Below, piece after piece: positions 11,401 through 22,564 of a stretch of DNA of 64,000 nt; position 1 is the stretch's first letter; the number at the start of each line of letters is the position of its first letter. The DNA lies in NCBI RefSeq assembly GCF_963924675.1, contig NC_089232.1:33740842-33804841 (forward strand). Reading direction: 5' to 3'. Source of the stretch: Phocoena phocoena (Eukaryota; Chordata; Mammalia; Artiodactyla; Phocoenidae). The notes under the pieces are model-generated. The model did no database searches. It had not been told where the DNA came from and saw only the letters and a program-made list of their open reading frames with translations. The translations under genes were made by a program, and so were the position numbers.

Positions 11401-12964
11401 AAGGAATCAGATTTGAGCTAGCCTGCTGTATCCTGCTCAGCCACCTTGCAATCATCTTTTTTTTCTTTTTAAAAATCTATGGTCCATATTTTTGTTATAA
11501 CAAAATTTTCCCGATTTTATTATTGGAAAGATACAAAAGGTAATATTCAGATATAGGAGAATATGGACTTTAACTAGTATATAAGCGTTAGCAGTTCATC
11601 CCTCTCTGTTCCTTCTGTCTCAATTTACTTGACATATCCTCACAAGGAAATATTTTAGTCAGTTTATTACCTGATAAATTTTTACCGTAATTTCTAGTGG
11701 TAAAGGTTCACCCAAACTCATATACAACTGTATATGGGGAACATTTAAAAATCTTTGTGGTGATTTTTTGGAGACATTTTTAGTATGATATGGAATATTC
11801 TAATACATAGCAAGCAGTTTCCTGAATACAGAATAATACATATGACAGTTCTGCGGTGTGAAGAGTCCTCATTATCTTTCAACAAATAATAGTGAGTCCT
11901 CAAATAAAAATTAATGACTTTAGTGAAGAATCATTGGAATTCACTGTTGTTAAAGAAAGACAGATGAATTGATTGATGCACGTGGTAGCATGCCCTGAAA
12001 TATGACTACACTAGGGCTTTAGTCTTCTCGACTGATATGCAAGCTGTAATAAAGCTTTACTGTTATTCAATACCAGCAATGGCATTAACAATACAATTTG
12101 AGTTGCTTGGTGGAGAACAAACCAAAACAAAGATAACTGAATATTGTTTAATTTCAAGTTTTAAGACCTTAACTTCATTCAACTCGGTCACATCAAATTC
12201 CTAGAGTGAGAAAAGCAACTGAACGAAGGGAAAGAAGCAGAATATGTGAAATATATTCACATGCATTTTTATGCTCACAACAGCTTTTCAGAAACTGAGA
12301 TCTCACTTAATTATTTGCAACAGGGCAAGCACAGAACATTCTCTGACAAGTATTTTAAGTCTAGTACTAAAAAAGCCTATTTAGACAGGCAGGTCATGCA
12401 GCATCCTTTAAAATTTATTTCATGTTTTTTTCATTATAATGATTAATCACAAGTGCTATGGTTAAAACAAACAAACAAACAAAAACAACACCTGCTCTTT
12501 GTAATACCCAGTACCTTAAACCAGCATTGTGTAGTATATATAAGTAAAGATTGCAGATGTTTGCTGGGACAGCACATCCTTCCTCACCCCTGAAATTTCT
12601 AATCCTTGACTCCTGGTGTAAAATGATCCACTGTCCACCTGGCACACGGATTGCACCATATCTTGAATTTTAAAGTTTCATGGAATTAGCTTAACCCACA
12701 AAGGTTCTCAAATGTTTGAACTTCAGCTGACATCCTTGAGGATGGATGGTTTTAAGGAAGTATGGTCATGGTCAACCCCAGAACACACTGAATTTGTCTG
12801 TACCTAAGCCATTTGTCTCCAGATTTTTGTTTTTAATTGAGAAAGTCCAAACCATAAAATCTACAACCTGAAGGTGTTGTATTTGTTTACCACAGTTATT
12901 TTTACTCCCAAACAGTATAGTTCAACATGCACAAATAACTTTGTTTAATGTATACCTTCTTTTT
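11401..12964. other. Unassigned sequence, no gene seen
   Basis: AT-rich DNA without a repeat family I can name and without a protein-like open frame. A short (ACAA)n-like stretch lies near 12,466-12,485. Confidence 0.4.
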
Positions 12965-13110
12965 TAAAATATTCTGTCCCATTATGGCTTATCACAGGAT
13001 ACTGAATATAGTTCCTTGGGCTATACAGTAAGACCTCGTTGTTTACCATTCGCTATATAATAGTTTGCATCTGCTAATCTCAAACTCCCAATCCACCCCT
13101 CCCCCAACAT
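12965..13110 (-). mobile_element. L1 3'UTR fragment, antisense
   Basis: Plus-strand landmarks 'cccattatggcttatcacag', 'gttccttgggctatacagta' and 'gtttgcatctgctaatctca' are the antisense of the artiodactyl L1 3'UTR. The extreme 3' end is missing, so this is an internal piece of a tail. Confidence 0.8.
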
Positions 13111-13439
13111 GCACAAATAACTTGGTACTCATTAAGTCAAATGAATTTTGAAGGAAATAAAAAGCAATATGGCTTATGATGTGCACTGATAAATGCCATT
13201 GATAACCCTTAAAATCCTTATGCCCACTTGAGGACAACATTACAACATATTCCAGAATTGTTTACAGCTTTTACAAATAACCAGGGAAGTTGGTTATTAA
13301 CCAACTGCATTATAAAAGTATAGATGGAAAATGAGGAAGTTTTGCAAGACTAGTTAACTAGAATAGTTACCATAGAATTCTAGACTCATAGAACTAACAG
13401 GAATATAATAGAAATAATAATAATGCCTGGCTCTTCATC

Positions 13440-13620
13440 TCTTTGTCCAATCCACAAACATTTATTAAGCATCTACTGTATGCCAGATGTTGATGATAAA
13501 AAGATATGCTTAAGAGCACAGGGTTGAGGAGGAGAGATACATACACAAAGACACAATAAAACAGGGAAATTGACAGGAGCTTTGCAGACACAGACAAGAA
13601 TACAAATCTGTTTGAGGGCG
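13440..13620 (-). mobile_element. Probable L2 3' end, antisense
   Basis: The phrase 'aacatttattaagcatctac' followed by 'tgtatgccagatgttgatga' is the reverse complement of the conserved L2 tail ('...gtgcctggcacatagtaggtgctcaataaatg'). Flanking similarity is weak. L2 is a mammal-wide, long-extinct LINE. Confidence 0.6.
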
Positions 13621-13892
13621 CCTTCCTCCAAGGTCTATTTATTTCCTTCTCTTCGTCACATCTAAAGAGTACGTGTCATCTACTTAATTTTTATATGATT
13701 ATAATTCGTTGACAAAGGCATTGGATAGGAGCTTGCTATTTATGGTAAAGAAAGACAAAAACTTCTCGTGTGGTAATTCACATTAAAACATATGCATTTG
13801 ACAATTTTTAGTAGGAAATTCTTGACCAGGAATGTATTAAGGATAAAAGCATATGTACTCTCTCTAATTAACTAGATGATTGTTTTGAGTTA

Positions 13893-14095
13893 GACTGTTG
13901 TCCTCAATCATGGCTGCACATTAGATTCATCTGCAGAACTTAAGAAAAAAGAAAAAACAGTGGTTCTCATCCCAGAGAGTCTGATTTAATTGGTTTGAGA
14001 TGGACTGAGAGAATCATTATTTTTACATAATTCTGCAGTTGATTTTGTTCTGCCAAGAGCTGAGAGACTTTGGTTTAGAGTAATAGTCTTTCTCA
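13893..14095. mobile_element. MER5A-like hAT-Charlie fossil
   Basis: Contains 'tcaatcatggctgcacatta', 'cagagagtctgatttaattg' and an outward-facing complementary half, the layout of the short palindromic MER5A DNA transposon. An oligo-A-rich stretch near 13,942-13,960 interrupts the left half. Non-coding and ancient. Confidence 0.65.
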
Positions 14096-14369
14096 ACCCA
14101 TTCTCAACTTGATTTGAGTAAATCCTTACACTTTCCAGTACCACATTAGTGGGACACACTGCTTATTTACTAAGATACTCAAGATACACAGCCTGAATTA
14201 ACCACCTCTGCTGTTTCTGGCACCTCAGAAGAGCTGGTATTCTCCCTGTTCTACTGTCTTTTCCTTGAACAGCCTGTCATAATTCTTCCAGTTTCTAGTG
14301 TACTTGCCTTATTCTTAGCAAGTTGCCTCATCTAGTTTTTAGATGCCTTTTGATTGGGAACTGCCTGCA

Positions 14370-15060
14370 ATTTTCTCCTCTTTTTTTTGGAAAATAATGT
14401 GATTTTTATTATAAATTATGTGTTTTTATAGAAAATTTATAAACTATAAGCCACAAAATTAAGAACAAAGATTTTCCCCAGTACTACAAGAATAGGCAAC
14501 ACTACAGTGGCACATATTTTCTTTTTTCTGTGTTAATAGACATAGTAACACTTTATTTATAAATTAAGAATCCTACTGTATCAAAATATCTTTTGTAATC
14601 AATGCTTCACCTAAAAAATCTTATCTTGAAGTATTTCAATATTTCTAAATTATCTGGTAGATTGTAATTTTTAATAGTTGCTTGGCATTCCATTGACTAT
14701 ATAATAACATATTTTTAAACAGTCTCCTATTTGGGGCATTGAATTGGTGTCATTTTTCCTTTTTACTTGAAAGAGTCTACAGTTGGATTTTGGGTTTTGA
14801 TGCCAGGTTCGAATCTTTGGAGATTTTAATCCATTCATGCCAATTTTAGTATTTTGCAATTTAGTCTGCTTTTATGTCATTTCCTCTTTTCTCCTTCTTT
14901 TTAAGAAGCTATCTTCCCTGATTTCCTTTTCCGTCTCCCTCATTAATTAGATAACTAGATGCTTTCTTAAGAACCAATTTTGTCTATTTTCCAAAGTTTT
15001 AGGAAATATAACCAGATCATCTTGGATGAATTCTTATCTATAAGTTTTAAAAGAACTTCA
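14370..15060 (-). mobile_element. Possible ancient L1 fragment, antisense
   Basis: Phrases such as 'ttggcattccattgactata' and 'ggagattttaatccattcat' resemble antisense old L1 sequence, but similarity is patchy and I cannot place it firmly in ORF2 or a UTR. Otherwise the stretch is featureless AT-rich DNA. Confidence 0.3.
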
Positions 15061-15245
15061 TAAACAGTGATTCTACAGCCATCCATAAATTTTCGTTTCA
15101 TGTCTGTACTTGAATTATGGGAGGAACTGGGAAACATTACATTGCTAGAGTCTTAAAAATGTTAGAAAAAGAAATCCATATAGGAGGTGTCTGCCCCCTA
15201 GTTTTTTTCCTTTTTTTCCTCTACATATGTGAATATAGCATTTAA

Positions 15246-15530
15246 AAATGTTTTTATTTTATATTGGACTATAGTTGATTTACAATGTTGTGTTAGTTTC
15301 AGATGTACAGCAAATTGTACACCTGAACTGTGTGTATAGGTATACATATACACATATGTATTCTTTTTCAGATTCTTTTCCCATATAGGTTATTACAGAT
15401 TATTGAGTAGGTTTCCCTGTGCTACACAGTAGATTCTTGTTGATTATCTATTTTTATATATAGTAGTGTGTATATGTTAATTCCAACCTTCTAATTTATC
15501 TCCCCCCCACACCATAGTTCTTCTATTCAG
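15246..15530 (-). mobile_element. L1 3'UTR fragment, antisense
   Basis: Starts at the L1 tail ('ggactatagttgatttacaa', 'gttgtgttagtttcagatgt') and runs through 'ccctgtgctacacagtagat' and 'tatatagtagtgtgtatatg' on the plus strand. The copy is about 280 nt, 5'-truncated and non-coding. Confidence 0.85.
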
Positions 15531-17206
15531 GAGATCTCATTCCCTGAGTATGGTATATAGTATTTTATGTTTTCTTCCTCCTGTCTCCCAATTGCAAGAT
15601 AATTATTCTTAATTTGTTTTATTGCATGACAACATGTCTGAGTAAAAATTAATATCCCAGTTTTAACTGTTTCTTATCAATACCATACATCCTTCCCCAT
15701 CAATTTTACTCTTACTACTGGAGGCTCTGCAGTTGGGTATGTACTTCTATCTTATCAAAATTTAACATACTGGCCCACTTCTTTATCATATTTGAAGCTT
15801 ACTGTGTTCTGGGCTGTTCTCACTGCCATGTTCACTAGATGCCTTTCCTTTAGTGTAAATTAAGTCACTGAATTCAGTTATATTCATTTCCTGGCAGAGA
15901 GAGGCAATTAAACTGTGTGGGTCCAAAGCTGGTAATGACTTCACAATTTTAAAGCAACCACAGACCATGGTTTCCATATAAATGATCACAGTAGACCAAC
16001 ATGGCTTCTCATGTAAAAGCCTGTACCCAAAAATGTACAGCAAAACTCTTGTAGCTGACTGCATCTTTTTAGCTTATGTCTCTTGACATTGGAATCCTCT
16101 TTGTTAAATTTACGAGCAAGGTTCCTCTTCATTGGAGCACTACAGAGTATTTTAATGCTAACCGCATATTGATTCATCTAATTTCATACTTGAATAGTCA
16201 TAATTTATCAAAGTTATAGAGTTTTAGATATTCAGTTTGTGTTGTTTACTTGTTTTTGTGGTTGGATTCTTTTCCTCTTTTTGAATGGAATTTCTAACTA
16301 AAATCTCAGTTCATATGTCCTGACACTGCCACAGGACACTCTGTGTGCAACAGCTTTGGGTGGTTTTGATTTAATCAAGAGGAAGATGAGAGTGGGTGTC
16401 CATTTCCTTCAACTCCTCAGTTCTTTCGCCATCCATTAAGATGTGTGGTTACTCAGGACACTGCATTAATGATAGCTGTCAAAATAATATTCTGTGGGTT
16501 ACAGGTCAAGAAAAATATGTAAAAGACTTCAGGGTGAACTGATGATAAAGTAATTAATTCATTTAGTCATTTAAATGCTAGACTAGCCTGGCCTTGGTGG
16601 GATCAGGAGTTAGTGGGAGCAAGGAGAATAAATGCGGACATCTCCAACTAGTTTACTCTTGTTAAAAGGAAGAAAAAAAGATGATAATAGCATTACCCAA
16701 CAAGCACGCTAGAGGCAATTTTCTTAATTACAGTGGTGACCCAGCAGCGTACACAGAGTGGTCTTGGCATGAAAGCTTTTACTTTCAAATATTAACCCTT
16801 CTTGGTACTGTATGTCTAATTAAGATAATTCCTGGAAGTGCTGCCAGCGTCAGCAGTTTTCTGTTTCTGTCGGTGTTTATAAGCCATTTGTGAAAGAACT
16901 GAACTGGGCTCCTGGCACAGAGTCCAAAGTGAGTTACTCTAAGTAACTTTTTTGAATGAATCTAAGAGAAAAGTTCACAACATTCTGTTTTATTAGATTA
17001 GTTAGTTAATAGCACAGTACACAAATTCCTGAGAGAGAGATGAATTGTTGTCTTGGTCCTGTAAAATCTTCTGGAACAGCCAAAACCATGCCACATGATC
17101 CATACAAAAAATACATCATTTGATTTTAAATATAAAATTGGCATTTATAGTCTTGCAGTTCAATTGTTGGGTATAATGAATTATAATATTCTTATTTATA
17201 GTGTAT
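15531..17206. other. Unassigned sequence with a conserved-element-like patch
   Basis: No gene, RNA or repeat recognised. The part around 16,690-16,900 is more complex in composition, keeps several CpGs and carries TAATTA-type motifs; it is discussed as a finding. The 70-codon open frame at 16,681-16,893 has no family resemblance. Confidence 0.4.
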
Positions 17207-17219
17207 AAAAGTACTAGAG

Positions 17220-17430
17220 GGCTTCCCTGGTGGCGTAGTGGTTGAGAGTCCACCTGCCGATGCAGGGGACACAGGTTCGTGCCCCGGTCCGGGAAGATCC
17301 CACAAGCCGCGGAGCGGCTGGGCCCGTGAGCCATGGCCGCTGGGCCTGCGCGTCCGGAGCCTGTGCTCCGCAATAGGAGAGGCCACAACAGTGAGAGGCC
17401 CGCGTACCGCAAAAAAAAAAAAAAAAAAAA
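17220..17430 (+). mobile_element. CHR-type tRNA-derived SINE
   Basis: A complete copy with head 'ggcttccctggtggcgtagt', end 'gcccgcgtaccgc' and a 20-nt A tail. The tRNA-like part keeps an internal RNA polymerase III A box ('tggcgtagtgg') and B box ('ggttcgtgcc'). It is flanked by a perfect 13-bp target duplication 'aaaagtactagag' (17,207-17,219 and 17,427-17,439, the second overlapping the tail). Open frames across it on both strands, rich in Ala/Gly/Pro/Ser, are artefacts seen at every copy. Confidence 0.97.
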
Positions 17431-17967
17431 GTACTAGAGCAATTGTAGTAAATTATACAAGGAAGAATCATTGAAATCTCATTCTAACATCGGAGAAACA
17501 CTGGGTTGATGTAAGTTTTAACAGATGTATTCTTTAAATACATTTCTGTATCACTGCAGGGCTCCAGGAAGGAACCTTTGACATTCCTCATAGAAGCACT
17601 GTAGTTGATTCATGGGTACTTGAAGAATTGCTTTTGAAAAGAGAACTGTGATGTGTAATGTCTCTCCAAAGTATGTTTTTCTGATTTCTCTACATGGAAA
17701 TGTGAAATTTGGCCTCTGAGAGAACTTGTGGTTCATGTAAATAGTAGGCACATCAAGAATCAAACAAAAGAGAAACTGAATACTGTTTGACAAATCTGAG
17801 TTCCTGAGTGTTCTAGAGTGGGGAGGTATGCATTAACTACTCTATGGACCATAGCCAAGTCCTCACGTTACTTGACTTTGGTTAGAAAGAGGGATAAAAT
17901 TTTCCCACGGGTTGATTTAGAGAGACTAGACCTATTCCGTTTTATAAATTTTTCTTTTATAAATTTA

Positions 17968-18276
17968 TTTATTTACTTATTTTTGGCCGCGTTGGGTCTT
18001 CACTGCTGTGCGCAGGCTTTCTCTAGTTGCTGGGAGCAGGGGCTACTCTTGATTGTGGTGTGCGGGCTTCTCACTGTGGTGGCTTCTCTTGTTGCGGAGC
18101 ACAGGCTGTAGGCTTGCGGGCTTCAGTAGTTGTGGCTCTAGAGCACAGGCTCAGTAGTTGTAGCACACGGGCTTAGTTGCTCGCGGCATGTGGGATCTTC
18201 CTGGAGCAGGGATTGAACCCGTGTTCCCTGCGTTGGCAGGCAGATTCTTAACCACTGAGCCACCAGGGAAGTCCCT
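17968..18276 (-). mobile_element. Longer, older CHR-related SINE, antisense
   Basis: About 310 nt. Its minus strand begins 'gggacttccctggtggctca' and has a B box-like 'gggttcaatccctgctccag'. It contains an extra ~100-nt middle segment (plus-strand 'tcagtagttgtggctctaga', 'cagtagttgtagcacacggg') that the eight shorter SINEs lack. The tail side is AT-rich ('tttatttatttacttattt'). A 'tataaattttt' word occurs on both sides (17,943-17,953 and just after the head), a plausible target duplication. More diverged than the short type. Confidence 0.9.
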
Positions 18277-18289
18277 ATAAATTTTTACT

Positions 18290-19953
18290 ATGGTTTCTTT
18301 AGATCTCTATTATCTTATAGTGATGATATTACACTACATTGAGTGCAAGCCTATTTTCAAACTCTTGTTCAGTTTATCAGTTTTTTTCAAACTTACTTAA
18401 CATGCCAAATATATCAGCAAATTTTTTTTTTACAGTCTATGTTATGAGAATATGAGATAATGAAAAAATACATCAATTATTCTGTTGAAATGAATTTCTA
18501 GGCCAAATTGGAGCTACTTCTGCTTATGGGTGCCAAGTTGGCAAACTGAGCCTTAGATAACTTATATGTCCCTGTAAATGCTCCTCTGGACCAGAAATGC
18601 AACATATCCAGTCAGCCAATCTCCAAATGTCAAGCCAACTCTGGGCTCTGTACTTATTTCTTTGTCCCTTCTCACCCCAAACAAGGTTGACTAGGTGGCC
18701 CCAGCCAATGAGATATTTTGTTTCTCTACCTTATTCTTTGTTCTTATCCTAGAAAAGCTTCCTGACTTCTGTCCTTTTTTTCAATTCTCAGGCGAGTCTC
18801 CACTTCATGAAGTGTTAAGTAAAGTTTGTTTGTATCACCTAAGTTGTCTTCCTTAATAATTTGAAATGATTCTTTGTTGTTTTATGTACACAAAATGCCT
18901 ACTGTAAAACAATGTTTTCAGCTTCATAAAAATGATTTTCCTTTGGTAATTTTTTCCATGGGGCACTAAGACTCAAGTATTGTCCTATGAGTCTCTCTTT
19001 GAGAATTCCTTCTTTCAAGAGATTACTTGATGCCTCTGGCTCTCTAGTAACTTTTGCAAATGACATTAGAGCCATGGGAGACCTGCATTGGCTCTTAATT
19101 GTATAAGGTTCCCAGAAGCCAGGAATGGCTACAGATTTTGGTAATTGAAAATAATGAAAACCTTCCCCTTAGTGTAAATATTCTCACTTACAAAAATCCC
19201 CAAATAAATAAATTATAACTAATAAAAGAATAAGTTCTTTATAGTTTTTAAGACTATGATTTTTGTCCATATTCTAGAAAAATCTTGGTAGTGTAGACAG
19301 TTTACATTACATAGGTGGGAAAAAATCAATAGTACATTTATTTTTTTTGAAATCCAAATAAAATAAATAGCACGGTTGTTAACGACACTTAGCCATAACT
19401 TTTAAAAACCAGTCAGTAGTAAGACGTGCTTCTACCTTCCTTTTTTTTCCCATTTCTTATTGATGTGGGAAGTATTACAGTATCTTATAGCATCAGAATT
19501 CCAAAGGGAAAAAAAAATCTACATTTCTCTTAGTAGAGGTGAGAAGGAGAAGGCTAAGCAGATGTGATTATAATTATCATTTTAAAAATGAATACTATAA
19601 TAATGGGTTAAGTACAAAAACAAGGTCAAATGTCTCCAAAGATGATAATCCAAATTAATTTACGGCCTCTGTGGACTATTTGAACAGTAGCAAAAATAAA
19701 ATCTTATTTCCATTTCATAAGATATAGGGTGATTTAAATCACATGGACAGAGTGTTTCAGTGAAATGTAACGATCTCAGGGGGATGAAATTTTAGTGGAA
19801 TGGGATGGAATGTGAGAAAGGGTCAAATGTAAGAATGAGGGAATAGGAAATGACTTAGAAACATTAAAAATGTAGCTAGTAACGAATTTGTAGTTAGTAG
19901 CAAAAGTCATTTCTCTTCTTCAATTATTTATTCTTCTATTCATTTCTTCAGTT
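18290..19953. other. Unassigned sequence, possible LTR-like patch
   Basis: No gene seen. A stretch at 18,500-18,860 has a CCAAT box ('agccaatgagat'), pyrimidine-rich tract and 'agtaaagtttgtttg' in LTR-like order (see findings), but I cannot name a family. The rest is AT-rich and unassigned. Confidence 0.35.
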
Positions 19954-21131
19954 AGAATTTACAGAGGGGGGGACCTTGAAGATGGCGGAAGAGTAAGACG
20001 CGGAGATCGCCTACCTCCCCACGGATACACCAGAAATACATCTACACGTGGAACAACTCCTACAGAACACCTACTGAAGGCTGGCAGAAGACCTCAGACC
20101 TCCCAAAAGGCAAGAAACTCCCCACGTACTTGGGTAGGGCAAAAGAAAAAAAGAAAAAACAGAGACAAAAGAATAAGGACGGCACCTGCACCAGTGGGAG
20201 GGAGCTGTGAAGGAGGAAAAGTTTCCACACACTAGGAAGCCCCTCCGCGGGCGGAGACTGCGGGAGGCGGAAGGGGGAGCTTCGGGACCGCGGAGTAGTG
20301 CACAGCGACGGGTGCGGAGGGCAAAGCGGGGAGATTCCTGCACAGACGATCATTGCCGACCGGCACTCACCAACCCGAGAGGCTTGTCTGCTCACCCGCC
20401 GGGGCGGGCGGGGCTGCGAGCTGAGGCTCGGGTTTCGGTTTTGGACGGAGCTCAGGGAGAGGACTGGGGTTGGCGGCTTGAACATAGCCTGAAGGGGTTA
20501 GTGCACCACGACTAGCCGGGAGGGAGTTCGGGGAAAAGCCTGCACCGGCAGAAGAGGCAAGAGACTTTTTCTTCCCTCTTTGTCTCCTGGTGCGCGAGGA
20601 GAGGGGTTTAAGAGCGCTGCTTAAAGGATCTCCAGAGACTGGCGCGAGCCGCGGCTAAAAGCGCGAACCCTAGAGACGGGCGCGAGCCGTGGCTAAAACC
20701 GCGGACCCCAGAGACGGGCGGGAGACGCTAAGGCTGCTGCTGCCGCCACCAAGGGGCCTGTGTGCGAGCACAGGTCACTCTCCACACCCCTCTTCCGCGG
20801 AGCCTGTGCAGCCCGCCACTGCCAGGTTCCTAGGGAGTACGCACGGCGGGCCTCAGGCTGCTGCAACGTCACGCCGGCCTCTGCCGCTGCAGACCCGCCC
20901 CGCACGCAGTGCCCCTCCTTCCCGCCCCCCAACCCCCGGCCTGAGTGAGCCGGAGCCCCCGAATCAGCGGCTCCTTTAACCCCGTCCTGTCAGAGCAAAA
21001 AACAGACGCCCTCCAGCGACCTACACGCAGAGGCAGGGCCAAATCCAAAGCTGAGCTCCTATGAGCTGTAAGAGGAGAAAGGGAAATCTCTCCCAGCAGC
21101 CTCAGAAACAACGGATTAAAGCTCCACAATC

Positions 21132-21321
21132 GGGCTTCCCTGGTGGCGCAGTGGTTGGGAGTCCGCCTGCTGATGCAGGGGACACGGGTTCGTGCCCCGG
21201 TCCGGGAAGATCCCACATGCCGCGGAACGGCTGGGCCCGTGAACCATGGCCGCTGAGCCTGTGCATCCGGAGCCTGTGCTCCGCAACGGGAGAGGCCACA
21301 GCAGTGAGAGGCCCGCGTACC

Positions 21322-21354
<33 letters not shown>

Positions 21355-21360
21355 AAAAAC
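21132..21360 (+). mobile_element. CHR-type SINE nested in the L1 5'UTR
   Basis: Complete copy in the same orientation as the L1, with head, A/B boxes and a long A tail ending 'aaacaaaaac'. Its own 14-bp target duplication is 'aaagctccacaatc' (21,118-21,131) and 'aaagttccacaatc' (21,361-21,374), differing at one base. The flanking L1 sequence is continuous when the SINE is skipped, so the SINE is younger than the L1 or was carried by its source copy. Confidence 0.96.
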
Positions 21361-21410
21361 AAAGTTCCACAATCAACTTGATATACCCTGCATCTGTGGA
21401 ATACCTGAAT

Positions 21411-21950
21411 AGACAAGGAATGATCCCAAATTGAAGAGGTGGAATTTAGGAGCGAGATCTATGATTTTTTTCCCTTTTCCTCTTTTTGTGAATGTGTATG
21501 TGTATGCTTCTGTGTGAGATCTTATCTGTATACTCTTGCTTCCACCATTTGTCCTAGGGCTCTATCCGTCCATGGTTTTTTTAAAAAAATTTTTTTCTTA
21601 ATAATTTTAATTGTAATAACTTTATTATACTTTACCTTCATTCATTCTTTCTTTCTTTCCTTCCTTCCTTCCCTCCTTTAGACAACGAATCACCCCAAAT
21701 TGAGGATGTGGTCTCTGAGAGCAAGATTTATGATTTTTCCCCCTTTACCTCTTTTTGTGAACGTGTATGTGTCTGCTTCTGTGTAAGATTTTCTCTGTAT
21801 AGCTTTGCTTCCAACATTTGTCCTAAGGTTCTATCTGTCCCTTTTTTTTTTCTAAATATTTTCTAATTCAGTAACTATATTATACTTTATTTTATTTTTA
21901 CTGTATCTTCTTTCTTTCTGTCTTTTTTCCTTCTTTCCCTCCTTCCTTCC
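21411..21950 (+). repeat. Tandem duplication (~269-bp unit) in the L1 5'UTR
   Basis: Unit 1 starts 'agacaaggaatgatcccaaa' at 21,411 and unit 2 'agacaacgaatcaccccaaa' at 21,680, an offset of 269 nt. Shared blocks in the same order are 'cctctttttgtgaa(t/c)gtgta', 'tgcttctgtgt', 'catttgtccta', 'ggttctatc/ggctctatc' and 'ttatactttat/acc', each ending in a CTTT/CCTT-rich pyrimidine tract. The units differ at many positions, so the duplication predates this insertion and is probably a property of the subfamily. Confidence 0.85.
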
Positions 21951-22020
21951 TCCCTCCCTTCTTTCCTTATTTGCTTCTTTCTTCCTTCCTTCCTTTCCTC
22001 CTTTCCTTCTTTCTTTCCTC
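21640..22020 (+). repeat. Pyrimidine-rich (CTTT/CCTT)n tracts
   Basis: Two stretches of almost pure C/T (about 21,640-21,679 and 21,901-22,020) close the two tandem units of the L1 5'UTR. They are simple-sequence expansions on the coding strand and may vary in length between copies. Confidence 0.85.
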
Positions 22021-22564
22021 ATACTTCTACTAATTCTCTCTACTTTTTCTCCCTTTTATTCTGAGCCGTGTGGTTGAAAGGCTCTTGGTGCTCCAGCCCA
22101 GGAGTCAGGGCTCTGCCTCTGAGGTAGGAGAGCCAACTTCAGGACACTGGTCAACAAGAGACCTCCCAGCTCCACATAATATTAAACGGTGGAAATCTCC
22201 CAGAGACCTCCATCTTAACACCAGCACCCAGCTTCACTCAACGACCAGCAAGCCACAGTGCTGGACAACCTATGCCAAACAACTAGCAAAACAGGAACAC
22301 AACCCCACCCATTAGCAGAGAGGCTGCCTAAAATCATAATAAGGCCACAGACACCCCAAAACACACCACCAGACGTGAACCTGCCCACTAGACAGACAAG
22401 ACCCAGCCTCATCCAGCACAACACAGGCACTAGTCCCCTCCACCAGGAAGCCTACACAACCCACTGAAACAACCTTAGCCACTGGAGACAGACATCAAAA
22501 ACAACGGGAACTATGAACGTGCAGCCTGCAAAAAGGAGACCCCAAACACAGTAAGATAAGCAAA

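Larger units (their letters stand above)
19966..22564 (+). promoter_or_regulatory. L1 5'UTR (internal promoter region), about 2.6 kb
   Basis: A GC- and CpG-rich first part (to about 21,060) is followed by a SINE, a tandem duplication and a pyrimidine-rich tract, then an A/C-rich leader before ORF1. In L1 elements this region holds the internal RNA polymerase II promoter; that role is inferred from the family, not from motifs verified here. Many open frames of 60-140 codons on both strands (for example 20,207-20,515 and 20,060-20,485) come from the GC richness and show no protein family. Without the SINE the leader would be about 2.36 kb. Confidence 0.85.

Noticed and set aside
17116..17474. 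Ala/Gly/Pro/Ser-rich frames on both strands over the SINE; same at 21,061-21,416, 36,875-37,211, 37,646-38,109, 46,683-47,064, 50,047-50,395, 53,376-53,833 and 63,321-63,851
   Set aside because: They recur at every SINE copy and include the translated poly-A or poly-T tail; they come from the repeat, not from a gene family.
20060..20979. Several GC-rich frames of 60-141 codons suggesting a CpG-island gene
   Set aside because: They lie inside the 5'UTR of the full-length L1, overlap on both strands and show no conserved domain.
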